The translations under genes were made by a program, and so were the position numbers. A DNA stretch of 64,000 bases from Earliella scabrosa (taxonomy: Eukaryota; Basidiomycota; Agaricomycetes; Polyporales; Polyporaceae). Below, piece after piece: positions 35,956 through 47,415 of this stretch. How positions within the stretch are numbered: position 1 is the stretch's first letter; each line of letters starts with the position of its first letter. Location: assembly GCA_022605405.1 (NCBI GenBank), contig JABYQQ010000012.1:1302001-1366000 (forward strand), read 5' to 3'. The notes under the pieces are model-generated. The model was given only the letters and a program-made list of their open reading frames with translations, had not been told where the DNA came from and did no database searches.

Positions 35956-37580
35956 ATGTCGACGTCGACGCCCCCAGCCTATCCATTCCCATCTGCAGCT
36001 ATATCCCAGCTCGACGTCTCCCAAACTCTTCCGACCTATTCCCGCAGCACAAATGCCGAATGGGATGTCCCTGCCGCGGAACGGCAGCATACCTTTTCTC
36101 TCGTCAAGAAGAACGGGCAACGGTGGCTCTCCTTGGATGTGACGAGTCGGGCTACAAGTGATACCCAAGCACCGACCTTCTACCAGGGAGGACACGTCGT
36201 TGGGACCGTGCGTCTTGAGTTGGACAAGGGGGAACTGGTTGACGAGATTACCGTTGCTGTGAGTGCCCTGCTCGTCATTGTCTCCCATCATTTAGCCATT
36301 GCACTCGTTGGCACCACGTCCCTGGCTTGAATCGCAATCACTGATGTCCGACATATTATCCAGCTCTACGGACGCCTGAACATCTTCTCCCACTCCTCGT
36401 CCAACTTCCTGCACATGTCTCGGACCCTCTACTCTGCAGCCTCAACACAGGCCTCCGATCGCAACTCCTCCCCGCCAACCAAACGCGGGAGACTCAGCGG
36501 CAGGCAGGAATGGACGTACGCCTTCCGTCTTCCGAAAGGCGTTAGCATTCTATCGACCATACGGGTGGATGGGCACGCCGAAAGACAGAGTTATCGCCTT
36601 CCCCCAAGCTTTTCGGACCCGCAATCGGATGTTCACGTCCAATACTCGCTCATGGTTCGTCTGCACCGTGCCGGATTTCGTGCAGGCAGCAAGTACGCAT
36701 CGTGTTACCCTCTCCGCTGTAGCCGTTGACGATTGATGAGTAGGCTCAATGTGCCTATCCAATATGTCCCACTGGCGAGACCGTGTGCGCCGACCATTCT
36801 TCGCCAATTAGCATATCAGCAGAACAGCCCAATCGTTGGGCCCAGCAACGATCCGGATGGGTGGAAGACGCTGGAAACCGTCATTGTAGACGGCATGTTA
36901 TTCAGGTCCATCCGCGTGTCCGCACGATGTACTGTAAGTCGCCGCCGCTTGATCACTCATCGTGTAATGACTGATCGAGCAAGCAGTTATCTATCTCGAG
37001 ACCTGTGAGTCTGTGTATCGTCATAGCACCGTGGCCAATAATCATGTGTCTGCAGCTCACATATACTCGCGGAGCCCCGATCCACCTGTTTGTATCCATC
37101 GAGAGCACCAATGAGCAATTTCTCGACCTCCTCTCTCCGCTGTCCGTACACGTCGCGCTCCAGCAGCGTGTCACCTTCGGCGATGCAACGCATATGGCGC
37201 GGTTCTCACGCAGACTCTCGGAACAGATCACGATGACATGCTATGAGCGCGCCGTCGCATCGTGGTGGCGAGTATCGGGCGATCCATGGCCGCCTTCGAC
37301 ACGAACGTTCGCGGGGGAGCTCCTCATCCCAGGGGACCTCGTCCCTGCTTCCCATATCTTACATTACGGTCACGAGGTTAGCTGCTCTGCGCTCCGCTTG
37401 TGCCGTTTGCTTATGCCAACCATGCAGTACGAACTAGTGCTGTACCCTCTTACTGCAGTAGGATTCAGCCCGGTCACATCACCGAAGCACGCTCTGCTAT
37501 CAGAGCCGGTCGCGATCGTCACAGCCTTTGCTCAAGGGCCACGCCCCAGGTCATACATCCCGCCAGAGTATAGCGTATAA
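35956..37580 (+). CDS. Arrestin-like protein (basidiomycete type)
   Basis: Arrestin-fold adaptors usually link membrane transporters or receptors to ubiquitin ligases. The start at 35956 gives MSTSTPPAYPFPSAAISQLD, a Pro/Ser-rich N-terminus. Then come beta-strand-rich segments: HTFSLVKKNGQRWLSLDVTS, PTFYQGGHVVGTVRLELDKG, and after introns WTYAFRLPKGVSIL, LPPSFSDPQSDVHVQYSLMV and TRGAPIHLFVSIESTNEQFL. The C-terminal part has FAGELLIPGDLVPASHIL and ends PRPRSYIPPEYSV; the terminal PPEY is a possible PY-type ligand for a Nedd4/Rsp5 WW domain. The pattern of antiparallel strands with a polar core fits an arrestin fold, but similarity is only at family level. About seven exons. Only 113 bp separate its stop from the converging aldo-keto reductase. 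Confidence 0.7.
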
Positions 37581-37693
37581 TCGAGTTTCTTGCCGATCGT
37601 ATCCTGCCCGCATGTGGTTATGTTCCATTCCAACCATGCTGTACAGCGTCTTCGTCGTGCTCCTTATCTCACAATACACTAGCCTCATTGCCT

Positions 37694-39202
37694 TCACAGT
37701 GCTTCCGTAGGATCCCAATCTGTGATCAGATCTACCGGCACGTCAGGACAACGCGAGGTGAAAGTGCCAGAACGTCTGCAGACGTACATTCATCCAAAGC
37801 GTCTAGCTCGGCGACCTCCTCGTCGGTGAGCCCAAAGTCGAAAACGTTGATGTTTGACTCGATTCTCGATTTGGAAATAGACTTCGGGATGGCGATGTAC
37901 CCCTAAACGTTAACAGCTCATGAGTGCGTCCCATGGAAAACACAGCGGGGGATTGAATGGGGCGCAGCAGACACATGCCTTCTGCAGAGAATACCGGAGG
38001 AGCACATGCGCGGGGTCCTTGTGGTACTTCTTCGCCAATGTGACGATCTTCGGATGCCGGAAACGAAGTCCACGAACCAGCGGGGCCCATGCCTGAAATC
38101 GTGCCCCGCATTGTCAGCCCTCGACCGGATGCTCGGCGGAGAAGACGTTACCTCTAACGCTATTCCGTGTTTCCCGCAGACCGCCACAATATCCTTCCTC
38201 GTCATAAACGGATGCAGATCGATCTGGGCTCATGGTCAGAACTATGACCTCAGGAGCCCGAAGCAGCTCTCACGTCCTACCTGGTTGAGAGCGGGCAGCT
38301 TCACCCCCGCGTCGACCATCTCTTGGAGATGTCTCGCTCCAAAGTTGCTCACGCCGATGCTGCGCACTAGCCCCTCCGCCTGGGCTTCCATCGCGGCCTT
38401 CCAGCTCTCCGCACGCTTCTGCGGTCCGCCTATCGGCGAGTGCAGCAGATAGAGGTCGATGTAGCCCAGTCCGCACGCCTTCAGCGACTTCTGTATGGCC
38501 GCTTTGGCGTGCGCGTACCCGTTGTTGTTCTGCAGCTTCGTGGTGTAGAAGATCGCCTCGCGCGGCGTGCCCGTCGCCTTGCAGAATTCCTGGATCGCGC
38601 GGCCGCACTCGCGCTCGTTGTAATACCACTCGGCCGAGTCCTGCCGCCAGCGTACGGGCCGCGCCGTGGTTCGCGGGACAGCGAGGTCGTGGATGGCATG
38701 TTATGCAGCAAGGGCAATCCAAAGCCACCAGGGTGCCGAAGCGAAGCAGTCAGTAAAGCGGACAGGTCACAGTGCGGATACCGAGCAGAAGGCAGGAGGG
38801 GCTGGTTCTAGTGCGAGATGCACACGCACAATGAGTCGATAGCCTGCCTGGTACCCGAGATCATCGTCAGCGACACAATCTCTCACTGGCTGCTGCACGG
38901 TACGTAAGAGCGAGCTAGAAGACGCACCTCGAGGGCCCACCGGACGGCGTTGTATGCTTCTTTGTGTTCCATCTCGTAAGTGCCTGGCCATCAAGTTTAG
39001 GTGAGCACTGGTAGCTGAGGGCGCGAGGCAGATGGCCATGGTGTGTATGAGATGCGCACCCAGGCCTATGATAGGGATCTCATTTCCGTCGTTCAGCTGA
39101 CATATGGTTGAAGCAAAGAACCGATTATTGCATCGATATCGGACAGTGAAACTGAACCCGCCATAACCCCACCTTCAGCTTTGTATTTGGGGTCAGAGTC
39201 AT
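37694..39202 (-). CDS. Aldo-keto reductase 1 (tandem pair)
   Basis: This is a cytosolic NADPH-dependent carbonyl reductase of the AKR superfamily. A 30 nt first exon (39202-39173, MTLTPNTKLK) splices to LNDGNEIPIIGLGA. The middle exons carry DSAEWYYNERECGRAIQEF, giving the catalytic Asp and Tyr, then FYTTKLQNNNGY with the catalytic Lys, and IDLYLLHSPIGGPQ with the catalytic His. The cofactor-region signature SIGVSNFGARHLQEM follows. Later exons give HPFMTRKDIVAVCGKHGIAL, then HPKIVTLAKKYHKDPAHVLL, then IPKSISKSRIESNINVFDFG and the end LITDWDPTEAL. The full catalytic tetrad is present. About seven exons. The gene at 39726-41167 is a tandem paralogue with matching first exons. Confidence 0.93.
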
Positions 39203-39725
39203 TGTATGCTGCCAGCGATTTAAAGATCGTCGAAGAGAGACTTTGGATGTGGATGCGATGAGGGAACAACAGGACATGACGCAGTAGCTAGTAAGCAAAT
39301 GCTTGCGAACCGTTCACCGGGGAAACCCGAGATTCCAGACTCGTGCGACTATGGTGACAGGTGTCGTCCCCTTGCTCGTAACAACACAACATATTTGTGT
39401 AGGTGTCAACACCGATCCAAGGTTCACCCTGGATACCACACAAACAGGAACGAGCGTGTTCGTTATATGCGGATTGACAAGTTAATTCAGGAAGAGCTGC
39501 TTACCCTCGAGTCGCGTGCGATGCGCTTTATGGGTTAGTACTTAGGTGCATGCCTGACGCTCGGAGCCACTCTCTGTCCTCACCGACCCGGTCCCAGATC
39601 CGAGGTACGTGGAGGTGTGGGGTGTCAAGCAGATTCTAATCTTTTGCGATCAATCTGGCATGTATCTGACATAGCCTTATCGTACATTTGGATTATGCTC
39701 CCATATTCACTATACACCCGTGATT
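39203..39725. other. Intergenic between tandem aldo-keto reductases
   Basis: These 523 bp hold the upstream region of reductase 1 and the 3' end of reductase 2. A 79-codon plus-strand frame at 39299-39538 has no recognisable feature. Confidence 0.5.
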
Positions 39726-41167
39726 TCAAGGCTCGTCGGTCGGATCCCAATCCGTGACCAGATCTGGTAGTTGTCAGACGGAGGATCAATGAAACTATAT
39801 CCTCAGGTGACGTCAAGTGACTCACATTCATCCAGCGCATCAAGCTCGGTCATCTCCTGAGCACTGAGCTCGAAGTCGAACAAGCGCAGGTTGGATTCGA
39901 TCCTAGCCTTCGACACAGACTTCGGAATCGCGACGTACCCCTATACGTCAAAGATTGAGGAGACTTGTTGTTGATAGCAGGACCGAAGCATGGATGCAAT
40001 AGATGGAAAGAGAAGGCATGACGGACCTTCTGCAGTGAATAGCGCAGGAGCACATGTGCAGGCTCCTTGTGGTACTTCTCAGCGAGAGCGACGATCTTCG
40101 GATGGTTGAACCGCATGCCGCGAACGAGCGGACCCCAGGCCTGAACAAAGGGAAAGCCGGAATCTCAGCCGAATCCCAAGCATCCGGCGTGGAAGCTCTG
40201 TACCTCCAGCGCAATCCCATGCTTGTGACAGAAGTTGACAATCTCCGTGCGCGTCATGAACGGGTGCAGGTCGATCTAGAAGTAGACGGCGTCAGCTGGA
40301 TCCCTCGACGTCGCAAAATGGAAGAGCGCGCACCTGATTGAGAACGGGCAACTCGAGACCCGAGCTGACGATCTCCTGCAGGTGCCTCATGCCGAACGTG
40401 CTAACGCCGACACTGCGGATGAAGCCCTCCGCCTTCGCGTCCACGACGGCTCTCCAGCTGTCTGCGCGAGCCTGCGGACCGCCAGTAGGGTCGTGAACGA
40501 GGTACAAGTCGATGTAGCCGAGTCCACACTCTTCAAGAGATTTCCGGGCAGCGGCCCTGACATGATCGTAGCCTTTGTTCTCCTTGAGTTTGGTTGTGTA
40601 GAAGATCGCCTCGCGCGGGGTGCCGGACTCCTTGCAGAAGTCAAGAATCGCGCGGCCGCACTCCCGCTCGTTCTCGTACCACTCCGCGGTGTCCTAGGGC
40701 AGTCGGACCGTGGTTGATATATAGTTTGACAAAAGGAATGGGCCGTGCAGCCGATATTGGCCGGATGAGCGGGTGAATCAGTGAGCGAAGTCTATTGTTA
40801 CCAATGAATACGAGTTGGTCACATACAATATGGCGATAGCCTGCCTACGCCCGCCAAGACGATCTTCGTCAATTGTCTTTCCTTGCCTTGGCTCAAATAC
40901 GATTCACACGTACCTCGAGGGCCCACCGGACTGCCGTGTAACACTGTTCACCTTCCATCTCGTAGGTACCTGCCAAAGATGATAACAGGGTTCATCAATG
41001 CGCATAATGCTGCGTAGTGCGGAATGCGAGATACTCACCGAATCCTAGGATTGGGATTTCATTTCCGTCCCTCAGCTGGTGCACAGGAAGTGTATAGATG
41101 TCAGTAAGGTTTGATCATCAGCCTCGTTAACCCCCACCTTCAACTTCGAGTCCAAGCTCAACCCCAT
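39726..41167 (-). CDS. Aldo-keto reductase 2 (tandem pair)
   Basis: This is a tandem paralogue of reductase 1 with the same gene layout. A short first exon (41167 to about 41138, MGLSLDSKLK) splices to LRDGNEIPILGF. The catalytic Asp and Tyr are in DTAEWYENERECGRAILDFC, and the Lys is in FYTTKLKENKGYDHVRAAAR. The His is in IDLYLVHDPTGGPQARADSW; the usual HSP is HDP here. The usual VSNF signature reads SVGVSTFGMRHLQEI. The C-terminal exons give NHPKIVALAEKYHKEPAHVL, then IPKSVSKARIESNLRLFDFE and the end LVTDWDPTDEP. The tetrad is intact, but two near-invariant neighbours have changed, so substrate or cofactor handling may differ from reductase 1. The two probably arose by local duplication. 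Confidence 0.92.
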
Positions 41168-41998
41168 GATGCCGCAACTACAATGATATAAACGTGCACA
41201 CGTATAAGCCCACCTGTGCGTAGTGCACTATGCTGCAGAGAGATTTAGAGTGAACAGAGCTAACGATCGTGCAAAGATAAAAAAACGTCGGGAATTCCCG
41301 AAATCGGCAAGGGTACCTGTCAACACTCGGAATCACTTCACATGGCAAGTCTACGCTTTGCTGTCTGCCATGTTGCTACTGCAGCGCCGTACTAGGTGCT
41401 ACTTCGGCAATACGCTTCGCAGGCGCGTTCGAACGACGGTCCGACATACTGTCTATCGGGACACTGCTGCCTCCGATTTGATACAACATCTTACTCACAT
41501 TAGAGCACGACTTCATCATACACAAGCCGCAGTTGCTGCCTATATTGAGCGCATCTATTACCTTAAAGATGGGCTCCAAATGACCAGCACTCCAAGCACT
41601 GGCAAGCAGCGCGGCGTGTCGCGTTGACTAATGGCACATCTCGTTGTAAGTGTTTCATTACGACGGTGATGTCAAGAGGGGGTCTACCTCGTTTGTAAAA
41701 TCTGTGCCATCAGCTCTGTCCAACCAACCTCTTGGAGGTTCGTGGAATCACAGCAAGACATGCTGGTTGCAATCGTCAAGCAGCAAACGAGTGCTCAAGC
41801 GCCGGAGGAGGGGCACGCCACGTGCCATGCTCTCCTAATTTGGCGATTATTCAGCTTTCGGCGCTCGTGTGCCTGACCATTTGCAGCCTTCCCAGCCCGC
41901 TCCTCTCTACACTCACTTCCACACTGTCCACGACCTCTACCACACCTTTATCTTCCTCATCGTCGACCTTGCTCGACGAATAGTTATACCTCGCCAAG
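41168..41998. other. Divergent gap reductase 2/RING-like gene
   Basis: The 831 bp include a 134-codon plus-strand frame (41223-41627) with no recognisable domain. A C/T-rich tract at about 41880-41960 just before the RING-like start resembles fungal core promoters. Confidence 0.45.
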
Positions 41999-43924
41999 AT
42001 GTCCGCGACAGAAACGCTTGTGTTACCACCACGCTCCCACAACCAGCCAGAAATCATCGATGTCGACGCCTTTGACGACGACGGGACGAACGATGTTGTC
42101 TTCACCGGCTTCTCTCGACCTACTCTGTCTTCTATGGGTTCGTCGACGCTGAACTCAGAAGGGCTTGCATACATGGGCTTCAACAATGCGCGTTCCACCG
42201 CTCGGCGCTCACGTTCCAATGGTGGCGCCCAAGCAGGGCCCTCGAGGAGTACAAGGATTTCCGAAGACATAATCATCCTGAGCGACGATGAAGGTGAATC
42301 ATCTTCCTCCAGTGCGCCTGGATCGTCCAGTAAGTCGCTTTGTTGCTATTGCTTCCTTTGTTCAGGACATTGAACCATGACAGGAGGACGTCTCTTCTCC
42401 CCGCCGCCTCCACCTCCACTTCGCGGACTCACACCCTCTGTTCCTCCTCTACCACGACACTTGTTGTCCCAAGCATCACTTCCCATCCGACGTCGTCAAC
42501 CACCGAGTGCTACGCCACAGGAACCTCCTCCCGTTATTCGTCCCATCGAACAACCCCTTCCATTCGAGGCTCGTATGTCGTCCCTACCTCGACTACCTCC
42601 TCGCAACTCTTTGTCTCCGGCCTTGGGTCCTGCCCCTCGTTCCCATCATCAGCCTGCGATGGGGTTCGGAGGGGCTCTCATAGCCCTCAATCGACAGCAC
42701 GCCATGGAGGAAGCAAACAGGCAAGACCGTGCCGCGCGCAACAGCTTCAACCTTCCATCCTTTTCCGATATTTTCAGGAGGATGACTAGCTATCGCAATG
42801 ATTCTCGTGCCGGATCATCAGACGCGAATTCTGCTTCCCGTCCTTGGCAGCGCCTCTGGCCGTTCCAGTTTGGTGGCGATGCGGAGTTGGACGAGAACCC
42901 TCACTTTTCGCCATTCAGCGACGACGACATGTGGTTCAACCTGCCGGATGCTATAGCATTCGACAGACGGAAGGTCGCCGAGAAGGTTGTCCATTACAAG
43001 CCGGAATACACACACCCTGACAAAGCGGGTCCTGGCTTCACCGTCGATTTCTCTCCTGCCGACTCCACTTCCGGAGGTGCATCCTCGTCAGCTATCGTGC
43101 TCGATGACGACGACGCGGGACCAAGCCATGCTGCGAGCTCGTCGGGAGCTGCGTCTGCCGTCGAGACGACGCTTGTATGCGCTCGTTGTCTTGACCCCCT
43201 GGTACTGGCTGCACCCGAGGGGGCCTCAGAGGAAGAACAGAAGAGATGTCGGGTCTGGGCGCTCCGATGCGGTCATATGTTGGACGGGAAGTGTGTCATG
43301 GAGTTTATTACACCGCCCCCGCCCCCTGCTCCGGAGGAAGAGATGCTCGCAGAGCCAGAGTACACTGGCAAGGGCAAGGGCAAAGCACGGGCAGAACTCG
43401 AGGCTCCTGCTGTCGAGCCCGCCGCAGACGTCTTTACTCTTCCGTCATCCGCGGATCGGAAGGGGAAGCGCAAGGCTGTCGAACCCCTTGAGCCGGAGTC
43501 GCCGCCCAAGCGGGCTGCGGTTGTCGAACCTGCCCCGCAGGAGACGTCCATTCGGTCACGCTTGCGGTCGCATACGCGGGCAGCGGCCGATGCTCCCTCT
43601 CCAGCCGGAGACTCTGCGGCGCAGGGAACTGAGTCGCCGCAGCTGTCCATGTCGCGCTCGCGAACGAGGATGGTACCAAGGAGGCGACGTCTCGAAGCGC
43701 TTGCTTATGACCTCGAGATGGGCAACATCTCATCCCTCCCTTCTGGACGCGGCGGGAAGGGCAAGGGCAAGGCGCGGGCGAAGGGCGAGCCGAAGCTCGC
43801 GATCGAGGCGGAGCATGAGTGGAGGTGCCCGATCGCTGGGTGCGGGCGTGTGCACTACAGCGTGCGCGTTGAGGGCGCGTGGCGCAACGACGAGGGGCGT
43901 GGTGGTATCGCGCTCTTCGTGTGA
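41999..43924 (+). CDS. Split RING-like protein, possible ubiquitin/SUMO-pathway factor
   Basis: Function is unknown. Two exons (41999-42329, 42384-43924) give 623 residues. The N-terminal part holds two acidic patches, EIIDVDAFDDD and DIIILSDDEGESSSSS, which resemble SUMO-interacting motifs (hydrophobic run next to acidic and Ser residues). Pro-rich stretches follow from about residue 113. Near residue 374 comes C-A-R-C, then CRVWALRCGHMLDGKCVMEF; near residue 590 comes EWRCPIAGCGRVHYS. Together these look like the Cys/His pairs of a RING finger with about 165 low-complexity residues (Lys/Gly, Glu/Pro/Ala) between the two halves. A second SIM-like stretch, SSAIVLDDDDAG, is near residue 345. 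SIMs plus a RING would recall SUMO-targeted ubiquitin ligases, but this is inference. Short Gly-Lys repeats (GKGKGKAR) occur twice, and nuclear-like basic clusters are present. Confidence 0.75.
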
Positions 43925-45719
43925 GGGCGTGTGGAGCTCTGGGGCGCTGACCTGCGGAGGTGCGAGAACACAGGGGAGGATCGGAGGTGGAGGTGGTTGC
44001 GGGTGGCTGTGGGCGACGTGTGGATACGTTTGGTGAGCATCGGTTCGCCTGCTCCGAGTCGAGGTCTACTTTCATCTTTCATCCTGCATCATCGTGACTT
44101 TGCAATATTATCGATCTGCGTTCATCTCACCCTCTGGGGTTGTGGTAAGTGCGCGCCGTGTAAAATTTCGACTGGCGGTCGGTGTGGCGTGCTTTCGATG
44201 GCCCGTATGCTCCGAGCTGCAAGTGCTGCGATAAACCTTGTAACATCGAACACAGCCGGACGACCTTCCGACTTAAGTTGGCAAGTGTTCACCTTGATCG
44301 TTGTGGTAAGTTGACACGCAGTCGAACGATCATCGTGGCAAGTATGGCCAGTCACCTATTTTCGCGTCTTCCTGTCTGAAGCCTGGTCCAGCCCACATAT
44401 AGATGGTGCGATCTCGAAGGTGAGCCATGTTACTGATTGTCATTCGTGGTTCACAAGGGTGGAGCTGGTTGGTGTCGCTGTGACGAGGCACCGGTGAGTG
44501 GACCCTTGCACATGTCCCCAGATTGAACACTGACACTGAATCGCCATGCCACCGCCGTGTCGTACAGTATAGGCTAGTCTCGGGTCGAACTGCCCCGGTC
44601 CTGTTCGTATGTCGCACGTCCACGCCACACTTTCAGTGTGATGCATATGGCTACCCACACGTTCGCTGCCCTCGGCTCGACAACTTCTAGCCCCGAGGTC
44701 GATTCCGCTCGCGCTCGCTGCCAATCCTTCATGACCGGGCACGCCCTCGACGCTTCTAGCTCATGCATGGATCCGAATCGCCGAACCTTGTGGCGCCGCG
44801 ACATACTCCAGCCACGATGGTCGGCCTGCGCTCTCACTGTCCCCTCCTCGGTCCGGCTGAAGATTGGTCTTGGTACGACCCTACTCATGAAGGCTTGGTA
44901 CGCCTGTACAGGAGCACGTCTTCTAACCCCGGGCGCGATCGATCCTTCGAGTTCGCACTGCTTGCCTGTCGATCCGTATGTTAACGCCGGGCAAGCTAGA
45001 ACCCTGGATCGACCCCGCAGCAGTCCCGCCCTCATGTTGGAAGCTCTCCCTGTCTAAGTACTCATTAGGACTGTTTCTTCTTCATTTCGCGCTACCGGAT
45101 GCTTTTTCCGAGTAATCTAGTTGCAGTTATCGTGTTTCCATACTCGTATGAGCCGCAAAGTGCAGTGTAGTCCATTGCGATCGTTCGCGCCGCCGGGATG
45201 GAGGGAGACCATATTGAGAGAGCACAGCCACGCGGCATTGAGCGAAATGGGACCGGACCGGGCGTCCGACTGGGGCGAGGGCCTCGCGGACGACACGGTC
45301 CTCGACTGTCGAGCGTCGTTGGACGGCTGCAGCGTGGACGACTCGTGCAAGAGAATAGACTCGTTGCAGACTCATGCTCCTCTGTGAGCCCTCCGCCCGC
45401 AGCTCTGGCCTCCGCCTCTCCTCCAGCCAACGCGGCCTCAGTCGCCACGGTTCCGTTCCCCGCTCTACTCGAGCTCCTGTGACGACGATATCCACACATC
45501 CGCCGCCTACGCCGCCAGCTCGTCGCCAGCCCTGGTGTAACCGCGCTGCTCGCGGAAGGCAACGCCGCTCTGCCTCCTTAAGACACGCCCTTGCCTCGCT
45601 CTCCCACCCTCATATGCTCCCTGTATGCCACTGAACTACTGACCTATCTTCCCTCCTCACGACCTTCACGATCTCCGCAATTCTCGCGCTACTCACGACC
45701 TTCACGACCGACAGACTAG
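43925..45719. other. No recognisable gene
   Basis: This 1.8 kb gap holds open frames on both strands (plus 44638-45057; minus 44574-45035; plus 45198-45482; minus 45092-45562) without domains. The 45198 frame (94 codons, Arg/Gly then Ser/Pro/Ala-rich) is the best candidate for a small protein but I cannot support it. Short CTCACGACC/TTCACGACC repeats lie at about 45655-45712, just before the next gene. Confidence 0.45.
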
Positions 45720-47415
45720 ATGGAATGCCCGCCAGACCAAGAGAGGCCACGGATCTTGTTGCGGGAGCTCAGAAGACGGACGAGAGAGGTGCGCACGCTT
45801 CCTTTTCATTCCCTGTGGGACCCTTCTGAGCCCGCTGCAGCTCAAGAGATACGATTCGCTGCCATGTCTGCGCCTCGCCCCTGAGAATCGGCCGCTGTAC
45901 GTCTGCCACCGCTGCCAGCTCCCCAACATTGTGTCCGCCCTCTGTCCGTGGTGCTTCTCCACGTGCGATGGGCCCGCGCTGGTCGCGGCCCCCCGCCGTC
46001 GGCTCAGCTCTCCTACTCTCCTCTCTGAAGCCCAGAAGATGCAGCTCGCCCGGATAGAGAAGATGGCCTGCACTGCGCCAGGTCACAGCGCAGACGTGTT
46101 TGCGGCGACGTCATCACCAGGCCTGCCGGCTACGCGAGATCTTCCCGCCGGCGTCTCCAACGCTGAGACGGAGACCGACTGCCATGACGAGGTCCGCCGC
46201 AGGCATCGCAACGCGGCCCTCTACTCGGCGACGGACGTCGTTGCTACCGCGACCTCGGTAAGTGACCGAGCATCTTTTTCCTGCCCATTGTTCCCCGCGT
46301 CTGATTTTGGCATTGTGCCTCTTGTTCTTCTCTCCCTCCCCACACCTCGCTCTCAGGACACGACCTTGCAGCCCTTCCTGGACCAGATTGCTGCAGCGCA
46401 TCAAGAGAATCGCGACCGCGAGCGCAGGTCTGTCTCCCCTCTCACGACCGCGACGACCCCCGCCCCCTCTGTACGAACTATCCGTCCGTCGTCGCCGCAA
46501 ACTTCACGTCCGCTCTCGTCACGAACTTCACGTCCACACACGCCTCAAACACCGCGCACGCTCACTGCTAGAATCCGTACACGGATGTCCACCCAAGATG
46601 TGGCCCTAACGCAAACGAGTGAGCCTCGATCCTCTGCTGAACTCTCTGCTTCCCCGACCCCGTCTATTGGCACCGAACGGTCTCAAACGCCATGCCTCCG
46701 CCGCAAACGCCGCATGCCCGTGCTCCGCCAACGGTCTTCTTGCTCTCTCCGCCGCCGCGCGACAACCTCGAGCACAGGCACATCCTGCCGCGACGCGCCC
46801 ATGTCTCCGCCATCATCGCCCCGTCTGAAGTCCACGACAAGTCTCATCTCAACATCGCCCCCGGGTTCGCCACCGCGGGCCAAGTCTCCCACTAGCATCC
46901 GATTCAGCACCCCGCCTCCGGGCGCCGGGCCCAAGGACTCCGCCACGACCTTGCACCTCGACAACATCCCGCTCGGTCACCCGCAGCGGCCCTTGTACAC
47001 GGCCATTCGGAAGAACATGTCCCGGCCCGAGAGCCCGAGCCCGCCCCCAACAGGCGCACGCCCAAACTTTGACGCCGCGTTCCAGACGCTCGTGTACGAG
47101 CGCCAGACGCGCTCGCTCGACATCGACACGCCCACTCACTCGCGCTCACGCTTGCCCGCGATGCGCTTCGGGTCGCTCTCGCGCGCGTCGACGCACCTCA
47201 TCGCGTACCCGGCGTCGTTCGCGCGCGGCGGGCAGGGTTTCTCGGTGAGCGGGGAGACGGAGCTCCGGATGGATTTGGCGCGGAGTCGGTCGATGGACGG
47301 CGTCCCGTCCGACTTTGCGTTTCGGGAGCGGGGCTCGCAGGACCGCGAGGCGTCGATGAAGACGAAGGTGAAGAACTTTGGGAAGACCCTGAAGGGCTTG
47401 CTTCGCAAGATCTAG
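45720..47415 (+). CDS. Zinc-ribbon protein with long Ser/Thr/Pro-rich region, unknown function
   Basis: I do not recognise this family. Three exons (45720-45788, 45841-46257, 46357-47415) give about 514 residues. The start at 45720 gives an Arg-rich lead (MECPPDQERPRILLRELRRR). A splice brings in KRYDSLPCLRLAPENRPLYV followed by a compact Cys4 cluster: C45-x2-C48-x9-C58-x2-C61 (CHRC and CPWC), likely a zinc ribbon. The rest is low complexity: Ser/Thr/Pro-rich with TSRP, SRTSRPH and SPPSSPRLKST units. A short ordered stretch has TTLHLDNIPLGHPQRPLY and NFDAAFQTLVYERQTRSLDI. The C-terminus is a conserved-looking basic helix, KTKVKNFGKTLKGLLRKI. The 99 bp second intron is in frame without a stop, so retention would add 33 residues. 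Confidence 0.75.
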
